NCBI GenBank assembly: GCA_029717555.1
Contig: JAMDHS010000050.1
Span: 62,001-126,000, forward strand
DNA: 64,000 nucleotides
Reading direction: 5' to 3'
From: Peribolospora baueri
Taxonomy: Eukaryota; Basidiomycota; Peribolosporomycetes; Peribolosporales; Peribolosporaceae
Positions 34,530 to 47,200 of the stretch are shown here, in pieces. Position 1 is the first letter of the stretch. The number at the start of each line of letters is the position of its first letter. A program made the position numbers and the translations under genes. The notes under the pieces are model-generated. The model was given only the letters and a program-made list of their open reading frames with translations, was not told the DNA's origin and did not search any database.

Positions 34530-35555
34530 GGTTGCGCAGGTCGTTGGGCAGCACTCAAGCTCGGGGTTTTGTCTTAGAGGGGGAAGGATGGGTGCGAGGA
34601 TGCGTGAGAGACGTGAGAGTGAGGGGGAGAGAACGAAGGAAGCAACGCGAGCTCAACCCTTTCCTTAAAGCCAGCGCAAGTTGGCTCACTTTCGCGCCTG
34701 CCCGCGTTCAACTTCTACGTCACGTGCCCCGCCGTCGACCCGCCCCCCGATCAGCGATGACGACGACGACAATGACACGACCACGACAATGGATCATGGT
34801 GGCTTTGGCCACCAGGTAGCCGAAAGGTGGGACGAGAAGAGCAATTGGCATCTGAGATCGTCCCCGTCGCCGCTTCTGCCGTCCACTTCCTCGCCCAGGT
34901 ATCTTCGTCTTTGCTCCAGTTGCAAGCAACCACCTTGGGGTCTGCATGAACCACTGTGACGTCCATGCCATACCCCGTTCTCGAGCCAAGCGACAAGCCC
35001 CGGGCTTGACAGGTTCCACTCAACCCCACCTCCTCTAAAGCTTTCTTCCCTATAGCTTCAAGACCTTTCCTTCCACCCAGACAGTCTCATCGTTCACGCC
35101 AAGAAGCTCTCAAAGCCGCGTAGCCACGTTTCTGACCCGTCAAGGAGACTTAAACTGTCTCGTGAGCACTCGCTTTGGCCGATCTCGCCGCCCGATCAGC
35201 GAACAGAGTCGTAGAAGGCAGACGGGAGGGGAAAGAAAGTGTCGCATATGTACCCACAAAGAAACGACTCGCTGGACGAGCTCGATGGCAGACGTTGTAG
35301 CGGTGCATGGCTAATGTACGAACGCACGTCGCTGGGACGTTACGTAGGAACTGAAAAGAGGTAAAGAAAGAAAGAAAAAGCGCAGTATGGACAAAGAAAG
35401 CGGAGCACGGAAAGAGACGCCACTGGAAGGGAACGGGAGAGAAGGGAGGGTGAGCGAGGCGGACGATGATGCTGACGTCCACCCTTGGTGCAACAGCCGG
35501 CCTCGTCGAACCTAGCTAAAGGGGCGGCTCCTCTCAACTTACCTTCATGCATAAA
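34530..35555. other. Intergenic, no gene supported
   Basis: About 1 kb. It should contain the Spo12 promoter and the 3' UTR of the surface-protein gene. Frames near 34680-35030 on both strands are short and motif-free. Confidence 0.4.
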
Positions 35556-36286
35556 TCAAGCCCAAACACCGAAGTGGAAAAGCAACCCCACTACTCCCAC
35601 CGCCAACCAAGCCACTATTAGAGCACCAGCACCAGTACCAGCGCCACCAGTGAATCCACCGCCAAGCCCTGCCCCGAGCGCCACGCCGCCGTTACTGGAG
35701 GCGGAAGAAGATGTGGAGGAGGGGAGGACAGAGGCTTGTGTCGTCCTCGAAGCGGAGGGCGAAACCGTGGGAGAGGCTGCTGTAGAGGTTGCCGAAGACC
35801 CGCCACCGCCCGCGCCAGAAGTCGCGGTTGTAGGCGTGGGAGGGCTCCTCGTCGGTTCTCCCTCCGAAATTCTGCTTCCTCCTGGGCTGGCTGGAACAGT
35901 ACTGAAACCGGTGCTGGTCAGACCGGGAGGCCCCGGCGGGACGAAGGTGGTGTAGGAAGCGAAGATGGAGGAGAGGACCGAGCCGCCGTTCGAGGCTGTT
36001 GTGGGTGTGGCAGCCTGTTGGTCAACAGGAGTCTGAAGGCATCCGAAGAGTGGAGGGCCGCGATGAAAAGAAGAGGTTGAACGATAGGACAGAAGTTAGT
36101 GCTTTGGGAAGGTCGACCCTTCAACGCAAGGCGGGTCCTCGTCATCGTCCGCTCTCAACAATAACAAGTGACAGGCTGACGCACCCTATTATCGATCGTA
36201 ACACTTTGAGCGCCCAAGAGCGTGCAAAGGACGCCAAGGACAAGGGCGAGAACTAGGGAAGGCGTCCGAAGGACGAGGACGTGCAT
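35556..36286 (-). CDS. Small secreted Ser/Thr-rich surface protein, probably GPI-anchored
   Basis: No enzyme family recognised. Exons 36286-36185 and 36032-35556 give 192 residues. Exon 1 is almost entirely a signal peptide: MHVLVLRTPSLVLALVLGVL followed by CTLLGAQSVTIDNR. The mature part begins TPVDQQAATPTTASNGGS, passes YTTFVPPGPPG, and becomes Ser/Thr/Gly/Pro-rich, a likely O-glycosylated stalk (SSATSTAASPTVSPSASRTT). The C-terminus is Gly-rich then hydrophobic (ALIVAWLAVGVVGLLFHFGV), fitting a GPI-attachment signal, or alternatively a single TM anchor. The architecture is that of basidiomycete cell-wall or membrane mannoprotein-like proteins. A plus-strand frame at 35485-35955 is its antisense shadow. 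Confidence 0.75.
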
Positions 36287-36666
36287 CTTGAAGTGCAGTC
36301 GCGCACTTCTAGTTGGAGGAGCGAGCGTGGGGTGCCGAAGGCGTAGACGAGATTTAGGTCGTTGTCGTCTCAGGGAAGGAGATGGAGGTGGACGTCCGGA
36401 TGGAGAGGAGGCAAGGTGGAGAGGAGCGACGCCCCGCTTTCTAATAATTCACAATCTTCATGTGACTGATTGACGATCGACGTGGAGCGCACACACGTGG
36501 AACTACCGGCTGTTGTGAATTACTATGTCATAAAAGATCATCCGCGGTCGTGAAAACTGGGGGGAAAAGATACACCGAGACGAGGAGAGCGGTCGCCATG
36601 GAATTACACAAAACGACCGGAATTGGGCTGGAAGGAACCACGATAACCACGACCAAGCTCGCTACT
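36287..36666. other. Intergenic, surface-protein promoter side
   Basis: 380 bp between the surface-protein start and the Mob1 stop. A plus-strand frame starting at 36550 is antisense to Mob1. Nothing else seen. Confidence 0.5.
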
Positions 36667-38227
36667 TCACGCCTCATCCAAAATAACCTCATTCAGCTCG
36701 GCCAGAGGGGCGAGTTCACGCTTGTCTATGAGGTCGAACTGTCGAGAAAATTGACCGGCACAGAAGCGAGCGAACCATGAGCGGTGAGCAGTCTTCCAAG
36801 CGGGCGGGCTTGCCGGGTGAAGACAGGAGTTCTTACCTCGTTGACAAAGAGGAGAAAGTGTCGATAGCTCGTGTTGAGGTGAGCTGGTCGAGAGCGGGTG
36901 GAATGAAGAGGTTAGCGAAGATCTTCTCTTTAAGAACAACCTAGAAGGCACCGCAATCTACCTGAGGCACATGCTCACCCTCGATGCTCAGAGCACAGAT
37001 CTGAGCGAAGTGGTGGTTATAGATGTGTGCATACACCCGGAAGAGTCGGCGGACAATCGACTTGACCGTATCTTGAAAGTTCTTCGGGAAGGAAACGCCT
37101 GTGCAGTGACAGATGGATGAGACCGGTACAGGTGAGTCTCCGGCTTGCCTCCTCTCTCTCCCTCTTCTACCATCCCCCTCCCCCTTCCCCGGTAATCAGC
37201 ACTGAACGAATTCACTCACCAATCTTGCTCGGAAACGTGGCCTCGTCGTCGAGAAGGCCCTGCACCCAAGTCATGAGGGCATCGACATACTCGGGAGCCG
37301 ACATCTTCGTCGGCTTCTTGTAGTTCACCCCATCCTGCCAGTGGTATTCGTATCTGATGGATTGGCAGGCGACAAGCCAAGACAGATGCAGTGAAGCGGT
37401 CAGACCAGCTTCGATTATAACATGAGAGTCCCCTTGGAGAAAGCATTCGGATGCTTACCTTGGACCAGCGCACATGATGGGACACTGTCGGAACGGAGGC
37501 CCGGTGATCCATGAGGCACAGGTGATCACTCAACGGCGAGATGGAGACCGATCGCTCACCTCTTGTGGTGTGCACGCTTCCGTGATGCAACCGTAGAGCA
37601 TGTTGAGATGGTTAAAGAAGTCGACAGCTGTGCGAGCCAGCCGGCAAAAGGGCAAAGAATGTACGGCTTCAACACCGCCTCGTTCACCCTCGACCTGGTA
37701 ACACCACCATCGCCAGCAAGAGTCTTGTCCAGCGGTGACCTTCCAGCGGCACCGTCGGCAAACTCCGTTTACGCCTCGCACGAAGCCCACAAACAACCCG
37801 AGAAGAACGCCGAACGGACTCACTGTTCACGGCCAACCATTCATTCAGGTCCTCCCCCTCCGGAAGTACGACCGCCAACCTCAAGTTTCCCGAGCCAAGT
37901 GTCGCCTCTGCGTACCTCTTGAGCTGGTACTGCTTCGTGCCTTCGGGCATGTTGCGCTTCGGCTTGAAGGTGCGCGTCTTCGAGCTGCGGGCGTGGAAGG
38001 TAGACGGGTTATCAGGTGAGAGGGCGCGACGAGAAGGAAAGAATTGGTCGGCACGAGCAGGTGGGAGGTGTCAGTCAGGAGGTCGTTCCGACCGCCCACA
38101 CCCCAAATTCTCAGTGGGGTTCCAACCAAAACAATGCTTGGCTCAGGGACGGCACGGGCAGCGCTGGTCGCCCTGGCCATGACACCGTGTTGTCGTAGTG
38201 CACTCACAGTCCAAAAAAGGAAGACAT
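36667..38227 (-). CDS. Mob1 kinase activator
   Basis: Mob1 binds and activates NDR/LATS kinases (Dbf2/Sid2) in the mitotic exit and septation network. The start at 38227 gives MSSFFGL, joined to [18 protein letters not shown] and [20 protein letters not shown]. Then come [91 protein letters not shown] and [20 protein letters not shown]. The zinc-binding Cys pair ([10 protein letters not shown] region) and His pair (HIYNHH) are all present. The last exon ends [20 protein letters not shown]. Length is about the usual 215 residues. Seven or so short introns. One of the most conserved genes in the window. Confidence 0.95.
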
Positions 38228-38670
38228 GGTGACGGATGCTCGCCTCGACGCCGGTGGGAAATCAACGAAGAGACGAGAAGGTATCCGAGAAGACAAGCCA
38301 AGCACACTGGCAAATAAAAGCAAGAGGTGGCGTTGAATTGCCCGTCGCCGTTTCCCCGGCTCTTTCCAAGTGGTCAGGGGTGCGCTCGATCTCCATCCGC
38401 GTCGAGACGCGGGCCACTTGCCGCAGCACTCGCCGGCGTCGGATCGCCAGGTCGCCAAAGTATGGAGATACCTTTCGAAGCCGTCAACCTGATCAACCTC
38501 CTAAATGAAAACCAAAGCAGCAGTGCTCATTGACGAGTCATTTCAATGGGACATCCACTACAGGGAAGCATGTGGTGCATAACGTAGGGCTGAGCTCTAG
38601 TGGGACCTCGGGGTGCGGCGACGCCAAGTGGGACCACTCTGCAACCCGTCGGCAAAGCACTGACGAGGGG

Positions 38671-38885
38671 AGGGTGGAATAGTCTGCTTCTACTTGGAGA
38701 GGGGAATGATCTATTTAGGAAGGGGATGTTCTACTTACGAGGGGAAGAATGGTCTACATAAGAGGATGATGGTCTACATACGAGGGGGATGGTGTACATA
38801 AGAGGGGGATGGTCTGGGTCCAAGAGGGAAGGGGGGGGATGGTCTGCTTCAAAGAGAGGTGAGAGGAATGCCCTGCGTCCGAGGA
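38671..38885 (+). repeat. Minisatellite of ggtctacataagaggg-like units
   Basis: Eight or so imperfect units of 18-28 bp built on gatggtctacataagaggg or ggtctgcttctacttggaga. Reverse-complement versions (ctccaagtagaagcagatt) occur at 60177-60230 in copy B, so this array is part of the repeat element. Confidence 0.8.
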
Positions 38886-39561
38886 GGGGGGTAGGTGGGC
38901 GGTGGATGGTCTGTGTCACTTGGGGAGTTACAGGGCTCTGGCTCCTTGCCGTTCTTGGTCACATTGGGAAGAGGTTTCCTTGCCGTTTTTGGTCTCCTCG
39001 GGCAGAGGTCTGCTTCTCTTCTTCTTGGGGGAAAGAAAGGAAGGAGGGAGAGAAGGGGTGGGTATGGAAGGAGATGTGCAGACGACGACAGGCGAATTGC
39101 TCATTTTCTGAGCGCCGCGGTGCGCACCTTTCACAGTCGAGGACATTGTCGTTCACACAGCTTCACACAGTTCCTTCTCTCAAAGTCCGGGACGTGGACA
39201 AACTCTCCGATTCCGTCCCGGACAACTATGTACACTATTGTCGCCTCGTCGTCGCTTGTCTGCACCTAGGCCGCCCGCTGGTGCCGCCGTTACCGCTGAA
39301 AGGTTTGTATTGTCCCGACTTTGGGATGGGGTTTGCAGCCGAGGTCGTGCGGCGGATAGTAAAATGTATTAGAAGGTATGAGAGTCCATGCCGGTTGGTG
39401 GGAATGACCTCTTAAACATGTCGCTTATGAAAAGTGTTCAGGGCCATGACGGTTAGGTGAAGAAGGCCTCGGCCATATCGGCGAGGGTATTGGGCACGTG
39501 TGCAGGGGCGATATCAGGGCTACGGCGAGAAGCAGGCTGAAGCGATAGTGGTGTGCGTGAG

Positions 39562-39723
39562 CGGCCCAGATGCTCTGTGTGGGAACAGGCGATGTGGTTG
39601 AAGCGATAGTAGTAGTGGTCGAGGGCTGCCCAGGTGTGAGACCGGCCCAGATGCTCTGTGTGGGAACAGGCGATGTGGTTGAAGCGATAGTAGTAGTGGT
39701 CGAGGGCTGCCCAGGTGTGAGAC
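39562..39723 (+). repeat. Two identical 81-bp direct repeats
   Basis: The unit cggcccagatgctctgtgtg (continuing to 81 bp) occurs at 39562-39642 and again at 39643-39723 without a visible difference. 81 bp is 27 codons, so frames stay open across it. Copy B has diverged units of the same minisatellite (about 58420-58560). Confidence 0.9.
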
Positions 39724-41264
39724 CAGGCGCACTGGCTCAAATGGTAGTCAAGTTCTGTGTGAAAACATCGACGATGTTCTGGAATAGTATCCAGAATACG
39801 TATCCAGAATACAAGTTCAGCCTTCCCGCCAAGAGCGAAAGGACTGACTCTTTCAGGACACTTACTTGATATGCCACGGGCGTGTAGCCAGGATAGAGTA
39901 CCATCAGGCGCACCGCGATGGTGAAGATGCCGAAGACTCAGGCGGTGGGATGGGAGCAGGCGCAGGTTCTGATGGAGTCGGTGGCATGGTGTGAAGGTTA
40001 TGGCAAAGCGGGACGAGAGAAGAGAAGGCTTGCCGTAATGGTTATGGAGTAGGGAGAGGAATGGAATCCTGGAGTGAGTTGGCTTGAAGATGGAGGGAGA
40101 GTGGGCGGGGAAACGGGGCTCTTCTTGTACTTTCTTCTTGGGACTGGACCGCTCTTCGTTCATGACAAGGACCTTTCTTGAGTGTGAATGAGACAATGTC
40201 GCTCGCTGAGTGCGAATGAGACGATGTCCCTTTGGCGTGAGGATGGAAAAGAAAAGACAACGTTTCGACGTTAGTGAGCGTATGCCCGTTCTGAGTTCTC
40301 GATCCAAGGTGAGTACCGGAAGGAGCGAAGGCAGGATTTACGAAAAAAGGTGTCGCTGTACGGAAAGAGTGATTGAAGGAGTCAAGCCAAGGTCGCTGTA
40401 TTGGGAAGGAAGGACGGAAGGAAGGACGAGAACATTTCCGTGTGCGGTTCACTCCACGCTCGATTCGATTCGATCAGTCACAACATGCCAACCAAGTCCG
40501 GATGGCTCCCGGTTGCGATTGCGCACGTATGTGTGTGTACTGGGACTGTTCTTGCCGCTTCTTTGCGTACCGCTCATTCCAGACGAGTTCGGTATTTGCG
40601 CCAAGCTTGGAGCAGGGTGCTCAGTTGTGGGAGCTGGGAGCCGACGGGGCATACAGAGAGGAGAGCTCAGCCCTACGAGGGGAATGAGCGCCTATGGGTT
40701 CCGCTCAGCTTAAGTGGTGCTGAATGTGTCTATCTCTTTCTCATCTTGTGCAGCTCATGCTTCCTTGCAATTTGCATCCCAAAAGTATTCATCAAGGCTC
40801 ACTGTGTGGCGGAAACTACTGGTGTGTTTATTCGGGGAAGAGGTGCTCTCCCAAAGAGAGGGACACGGCCTCTTTATAAATACCATACATACACGGGAGA
40901 CGGCGGGGTGAGGCAGGCCAGTCCTGACTTCTCAATCCAAGGTGAGCATTGCATAGACAAGAAAGGAAAACGTACAGACAGCATCACTCCGGATCGATGG
41001 AAGTAGACTGGTATTGGATGCTACGGAAGAAAAATTCGCATATAGATTACAATGGGAGATGGGGAGAGCGTGTCGAAGGGATATCCAACTGACCAGCGGA
41101 TGCAGGGCAAGAAAGGAAGGAGCGCTGGTCGACGTCTTTGCCCTTCACCCACCTGGGCCCTCCTCAGTCCTGGTGTTCGCGCCTCCTCAAAGCCCACATG
41201 CTTCTCCACGCTCCCAAGTCGGACCGGCCTTGGCTTCTAACGCTGCAGACATGGGCGAACGCCT

Positions 41265-44200
41265 TCACATGTCCTGAGCCTGAGGAGCCTGAGCACTGTC
41301 TGGCTCAGGAGGGAATTCTCCTAAACCTGTTGTACCTTTCACCAACAGGCCCAGCGTCTCTCCCATGCGGAGAAGAAACGCACGCAGCGCCGCTCGGGTC
41401 GTAGGAGCCAGTTCACGCTCGAGGAGGGCGACCGACAGGGGATAGAACTCGGACAGATGTTGCGACAACTGCGAAACGGTAAAAGAGAGAGGTTCAGGCC
41501 GTGCACAACGGAAAACGGGCCAGCACCTATGAGAAAGGAAGCGTGGCACTCACGCTCTCATCGTCGAAACAGCAGAAACCATGCAAGATTTCTACCACGA
41601 CCGGCGTCCAAGCTGCGATATTGCGCGTCTGCGTCTCTGCGTCCAGTGTGATGAAGCCTCGGAGAACATCGCTGCCGAGACTGCAGTATGGATGAGACAC
41701 GATACGATGTTCAAGGAAGTAACCGATGAGCACACGCACTGTGCGACAATCTCGAGGGCGACGACAGCAACGACAAAAACTCACGGCATGAACTGCTCTT
41801 CGACCTTGCCCTTGGCTTCCCGGTGTCCCGGACGCTCGTCCTCGTGCATACGGATGAGGACGTGCACGAGCGTCGCCGCGCTCGAGCTCTCCTGCTTGAG
41901 CAGGTTCGGCAGCTGCTTCATGAAGCCGACCTTCCAGAGGGCCATGCGCAGCTCCTTGTCTGCATTGAAGCGCTTCGCGAACCTGTACGAGTCGTCCAGG
42001 ACGCCCAACAGTCGCAGCAGCTGATCTGCGGGTATGGTTTCGTATACCTCCGAGTTTTGTAGCAGCTCGTGCGTCGTCTCGATGAGCAGCAACTGCAAGA
42101 CGCATTTGACGATGACTTGCTTGAAGATACGTCTGCGGTCCGACGGTGCAGTTGGAGCCGATGCTGTCGGCAACGCCGTGTACGGCATGGCCGGCGTGGT
42201 GGGAGATAGTGGAGTGAGACCGTTTACATGTAGACCTGTGGGGCGATATGGCGAACGTTAGCTTCTCACTTTTAGCAACGTCTGCTTCTTGATGAAGACA
42301 CATACCCTGGTCCGCCCCCGCCGCAGGTGATATCGGGCTTGCTGGAACGCTGGAATCGACACGCAAGCTGGGGTCGAACAGCTGGTGCGCTGTGGTGGTG
42401 CGGAACAGCTGCACGAATGTCGTGACGACCGTCTCCCACTGCTCAGCATCAAGCTTGCGCACGTTCTTTTCGAGCAGCTGCTGCAGACAAGACGTGCCTA
42501 TCCGGGCGAGCGTGTCGTTTTCTGAGAAGCGTAGAAAGGGTTGTGAGAACGCCTGCTACAGCATGCGGCCGCAGTCAGTGCGCAAATGCGTAGGTGCTTA
42601 CCCTGACAGATGCAAGCACAGAGAAGCTCAAGCAATCCATCCAACATTCGAGCCAATGTCTCGAAGAAAAAAGTCCAAAGGTCGATCACGTTCCTCAACG
42701 CCTGAATCATCGTTGTGCTCAGCCAGACGCTCATGTCCTCCTGCGTGCTGAACCTGCTGACATCTTGCTTGCTCCGCAGAACCGCAAAGATGGGGAAGAG
42801 CACTTCTTGGCAGACTGTGTCCCAGAAATCAGGCCGGAAGGTTGCCCCGTGCTTCTTCAAGGTCTCGAAGAGGGAGTCAAGGGCGACACGCCGCACCTCG
42901 AGGTCCTCGCCGTTCATAATAATGTCGTAAAAGCTGAAGAGGGCGGGGAACCAGAAACGAACCATGGGGTCGTCTATCGGCGGCGTCGTCGGTGCCAGAT
43001 CTGGCACAGTATCGGCGGAGACGGGGCAGAGCGGACTTGCGAGCATCTTCGGAACGACACCTCGCAGCATCTCAATGGAATGTAGTGAGACCTTCTGGTA
43101 CTTGCTGAGCTTGCAGAAGTCGGTGATGCAGACGGTCAGGTCAGCAAAGGAGCCGTATTCGACGATCTTATCGAAATGCTCCGCATTCAGCTGCTGAACG
43201 ATATCGAAGCCGTAGCTCGCAATTCGTTCTAGGGCCGCACGGAAACGTCACACGGGTCAGCAGGCACGGATAGATTCATTTAGAGGTTATGAAGTCAGCT
43301 CACCAGTCTCTGCTTTCGACGCTGCACCAAAGACGCCGAACATTGTTCGCCAGCCGGAGCGCATGTTCTGCACCCGGCTCTGGATCATTTGTTGCAAGCA
43401 TTGCAAGACCTGTCACGGCAACAAGACGGCGATGACGCTCGTCAGCAAAGCATACGCGTCAAGGAGCTCGAGTGTGGCGAGACAACGCTCACCATTTCCC
43501 GTACGTCCGGATTAGTATTATGAACCATCGCATATTCGAACGGCTTCAGGAAGTCCTTCTGGAACTTGAAGTGTGACAACTCTTCTTTCTCCAAAAAGCG
43601 CATAGATAGCTGTCGGAGGGCATCCAGTGCGAAAAAGCTGACGTTCGGATTGGCATGGCAGCAGACCTGTAGAGAGCGAAAGCGGAAGCCCGCTCGATGA
43701 GACGATGCCGTCGATAGCATAGCAGACATACGGGTCCCTCACTCACCTGGTTGAAATGTTGGCCAAGGATGTTCCAGATGCCCGACCATTCGATACGAAT
43801 GCGACCCATATTGTAATAAGATATCTCCACCAGCTTCTGCAGGCTGAACAGCCGTGGGCTGTCCGACAGACCGGAGGACTGGATCTCTTCCCAAGACACA
43901 TCGCTGAGGGACTGAACGAAGTCGACGATGGCGGTCTGGACATATGGTGGAGAAGGTGATGAGCTTCCACGCACAAGAACAGCCTAAGCAACAACTCAGC
44001 GAGCGCTTACCCCAGAGAGGTTCTTTGACGATGAAAAGATCATATCTGCCGCAATAGTGACCTCGGATGAACCGCCCGCGATGGCCACCTCTTCGGTCGG
44101 CATGCTTGGTTTAGATCGCTGCGACTGTGCCGAGCTCCGCCTTCTGTCCGTCGTAAGCCAGGATACAGAAATGATCAGTCGAGCGCTTTTGCTGCAGGGA

Positions 44201-47200
44201 TAAAGGACAAGCCACACTCACGGTTGCCTTCCGAGCTGAGGCAGGCTGTCCTGATCCACACCGTTGCTGATGAGCTGGAACCGTTCGAGCTGACTGACGC
44301 ACGTCAACACCTCCCTCCAACTTCCTTTGAGGTAGTTGCCCTCTGTCGCGGCGACGCCAAAGAGCGCCTTGATAGCCTCAACGTTCTTCGGCTTCATTTC
44401 TCCGAGATTGTTCAGGAAGGTGAACTTGGCCAGTGTAGTCACGAACGCGTTGCGTTCGAGTTCCATGCCGAACAGACAGACGATGTGGATCGCGTGACGG
44501 AAGCCTTCCAAGCACAGCTGCACGATCTCCATGTCGTCCGAGTCTTGGAGCGGACCGGACACGCCAGCGAGGAAGGCCATCCAGGCGACTTCGAACATTG
44601 GCTTGACGTGCTCGAAGTGGGACGCCGAGAAGAACTGGTCATTCGACTTGCCGCCTCGACGCTGGTTGCGCACCATGGTGCGGAAGAGCGCTTCCGACTT
44701 GTTGGCCATCGTCTCAGACTGCAGCACGTACGCCTCCCGCTGCAGATCACGCCCGACAGCGGCGATCGCATTGGCGAAACCGGCACCTCCCGAGGTCGGC
44801 GTTCGAGCGACCGCGACCTCGTCCTTCATCTTGATCTCGTTCGTCTGAATGTCGTTGTAGATCCTTATCAGGAAATCTTCGGGTAGATTCTTTCCATCGT
44901 CAATACCGCGGTTATTCTTGACGAAATCCTGAGCGGTCATTCGACTCTTGACTTGCGGGTTGTGCGCGTCCGTGTTGAGCATGATGACCGAGTAGGCCAA
45001 TACGTATGCCGTATCTGGGAGGTACAAGAGAAAAACAAATGAGAAGGAATGAGCCCTTGGACCGAAATTTCGAAACATTTACGGGGGAAATGGGCTCACC
45101 TGCGTTGGCAAACGCCCGTGGGTTGCCCGCCACATACCGCTCGGCGAACTTGAGCATGAAGCGATCGATCTTCTGCGCCTCGCCCGGTAGCCGGAAACTC
45201 TGCAAGAAGGTGCGCAGAGCTTCAAGGAAGGATACGTTCTCAAAGTCCATAAAGTCGACAAAGGCGTGCATGATTGCGATGTTTTCCGGGTCGCTGTGGG
45301 GTAAGCGAAGCACCACCGCGTATTGAGCTCAACCGGTCGTCCGGCAATCCCCTCATGAATGCTCGAGACGCTCACCCTTCCCCGAGATATTCTCCAATCT
45401 GCCCCTTGCTGAGGCCATCGGCGAAGAGTAGGAATCGGGCGATCTCTCGAGGGTCAGAAGAGCGAATGAAGCCGTTCTCCAGAAGATATTGGATGCCCTG
45501 CAGATTTCAACGGCGATGTGAATCAGCTATCGTCGGTCAACACCGTACTATGCCAGACGATCAGCGACCAACCCGTTTCGGCTTGAAGTTGAAGCGCTTA
45601 AAACCTTCCAAGAGAGTTGTCTTCCGCTGCTTGGCACTCTCGAACCGACTCGGATCGTCCATAGCATCAGGTGTCGCGATGCCTGTCGGCGTCACAGAGC
45701 CGCTAGTGGACAGAGACGTCATCGCGCCGTCCGCGCTGGGTGACCGCGTATACGCCATACTTGCACGGGTGGAAATTGAATCGAGCGAAGCGCTCGTTGG
45801 AAGTCCCGAGCCATCCTCGCTCCGTCTGGACAAGCTGGTGGCCTCGACATCGCCTTCCTCTCCACCCATCGCCGCGGTCTCTACGGTCACTTCCGAGCGA
45901 CGCGACCATACGACGAGAGAGCGTAGGACCGCGACGAGGCATTCTAAGCTTTGGCGCTTCACGCGGACCTCCAGAGGCTGCCCAGCATGTGCAGGCGACT
46001 CGACGGCCGACGGTGCGCCGTTCGACACGGGGGTGCCGTTCGGAAGTGGCGACGACGGTTTCGCCGCGGCCGCAGCGTCCTCGTTCGGGCCGCTAGCCAC
46101 ACCAGGTACGGAGTGCGTCGCAGTGAGCTTACTGATGATGTTCATCAGCCGTTCATAGATGTTATCCAGAGCCGTCCGATCGCAGTCATAATTGAGGTAT
46201 ATCTCGACGAGCGCTTGCGGATCGTTGGAAAGACGAGCAAAAACGCTGAGGAGCCGTGATTTTTGAGCAAAAGTGGCCGTACGCATTTCGAGGATCGGCA
46301 GGAAGATCTCGTTGAGGAGGACCTCAATCTCTTTCTGTAAAGTTTGAAAGAATCAAAAAAGGCGGAACAAATGGGCACCACAATCAGCGCGCTAGCCCTA
46401 GCTTCCCGGACTCACAAGACATGAAGATGGACGGAAGACCTACCTTCATCTTCGTACGCATGCCCGACAGCACCTTCCAAAAGATCTCGCAACTGAGCTC
46501 AAAGACCTGCATGACGCTGCTGATCGCATTACGACTCAACGCCAAACAAAGATACTGCTTCACGGCCTGCACGAATGGCGTCTGCTCGCGAGTGCTGGCC
46601 GAGTGAATGAGCACGTTGGGATCGATGAAGAGGGGAAGATGCGAGTTGAGGATGGTCAGGATGAGTTGCAAGGAGAGGAGCTTGGATCGCATGGCGTGCG
46701 ACTTCAAATCTCGTTCGCTGCATTCGTAAAAAGCGCAGACGACAAATTGGGTCAGGACGCCAGCGCAAAATGCAAAAGCACACAGACCCACACCCAGAGC
46801 GCTCACCTCTCGCTGCCGATCGGCTTCATACTGAGCTTGCAGAGCGCTCTAAAGACGAGGAAGGCGTCCTTGACGAACAATTCCTGCTCGCTGATGAGTG
46901 GACCGGATTGGCCGTCCGCCGTGGAAGCGCCCAGGATTCCGAGAGCCGCAGTGGAAGCGTTCGGGTCATCTGCGCCGGCGGGAAGGGCATCGAAAGACTT
47001 GCGGGCCTCCATGGACCGCCTGGACCAGGCCAAAGCGATGAAAAGTGCACCATGGTCAGAAACAGACTGCATCCGCTCTTCAAAGCTCAGGCACCGAGGC
47101 CGAAAATGTTTTGCCCGCTGCGCCCTGAGCCCTTCCGGTCGCGATCTGCCCAGTTCCAAGCTACTCACAAGGTGACCTTCTCCCTTTCTCCCTCAGCCGT

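Larger units (their letters stand above)
38500..40575 (-). repeat. Dispersed repeat family, copy A (inverted relative to copy B)
   Basis: Read on the minus strand, this segment aligns by eye along most of its length with 57655-60318. The outer end shares a block running from caccacatgcttcc to gcactgctgctttgg (38595-38510) with 60256-60318. The inner end shares ggtacgcaaagaagcggcaa near 40570. Internally both have the same order: a motif cttggatcgagaactc, a gaacgaagagcggtccagtc block, a TATA-like site (TACA here), a short ATG, a minisatellite and a gacaatacaaacc block. No complete protein gene was found; the long minus frame at 39453-40307 is repeat translation. The class is unknown, with no transposase or terminal inverted repeats of its own seen. 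Confidence 0.75.

Noticed and set aside
35485-35955. A 156-residue plus-strand frame rich in Pro, Val and Ala
   Set aside because: It is antisense to the low-complexity stalk of the secreted protein, which has a signal peptide and a spliced model on the minus strand.
39562-39723. Possible CRISPR-like array
   Set aside because: Two adjacent identical 81-bp units without spacers in a fungal genome; a minisatellite.
39453-40307. A 284-residue minus-strand frame in repeat copy A
   Set aside because: It is formed by translating the 81-bp repeats and the promoter-like patch. The aligned region of copy B does not keep the same frame.
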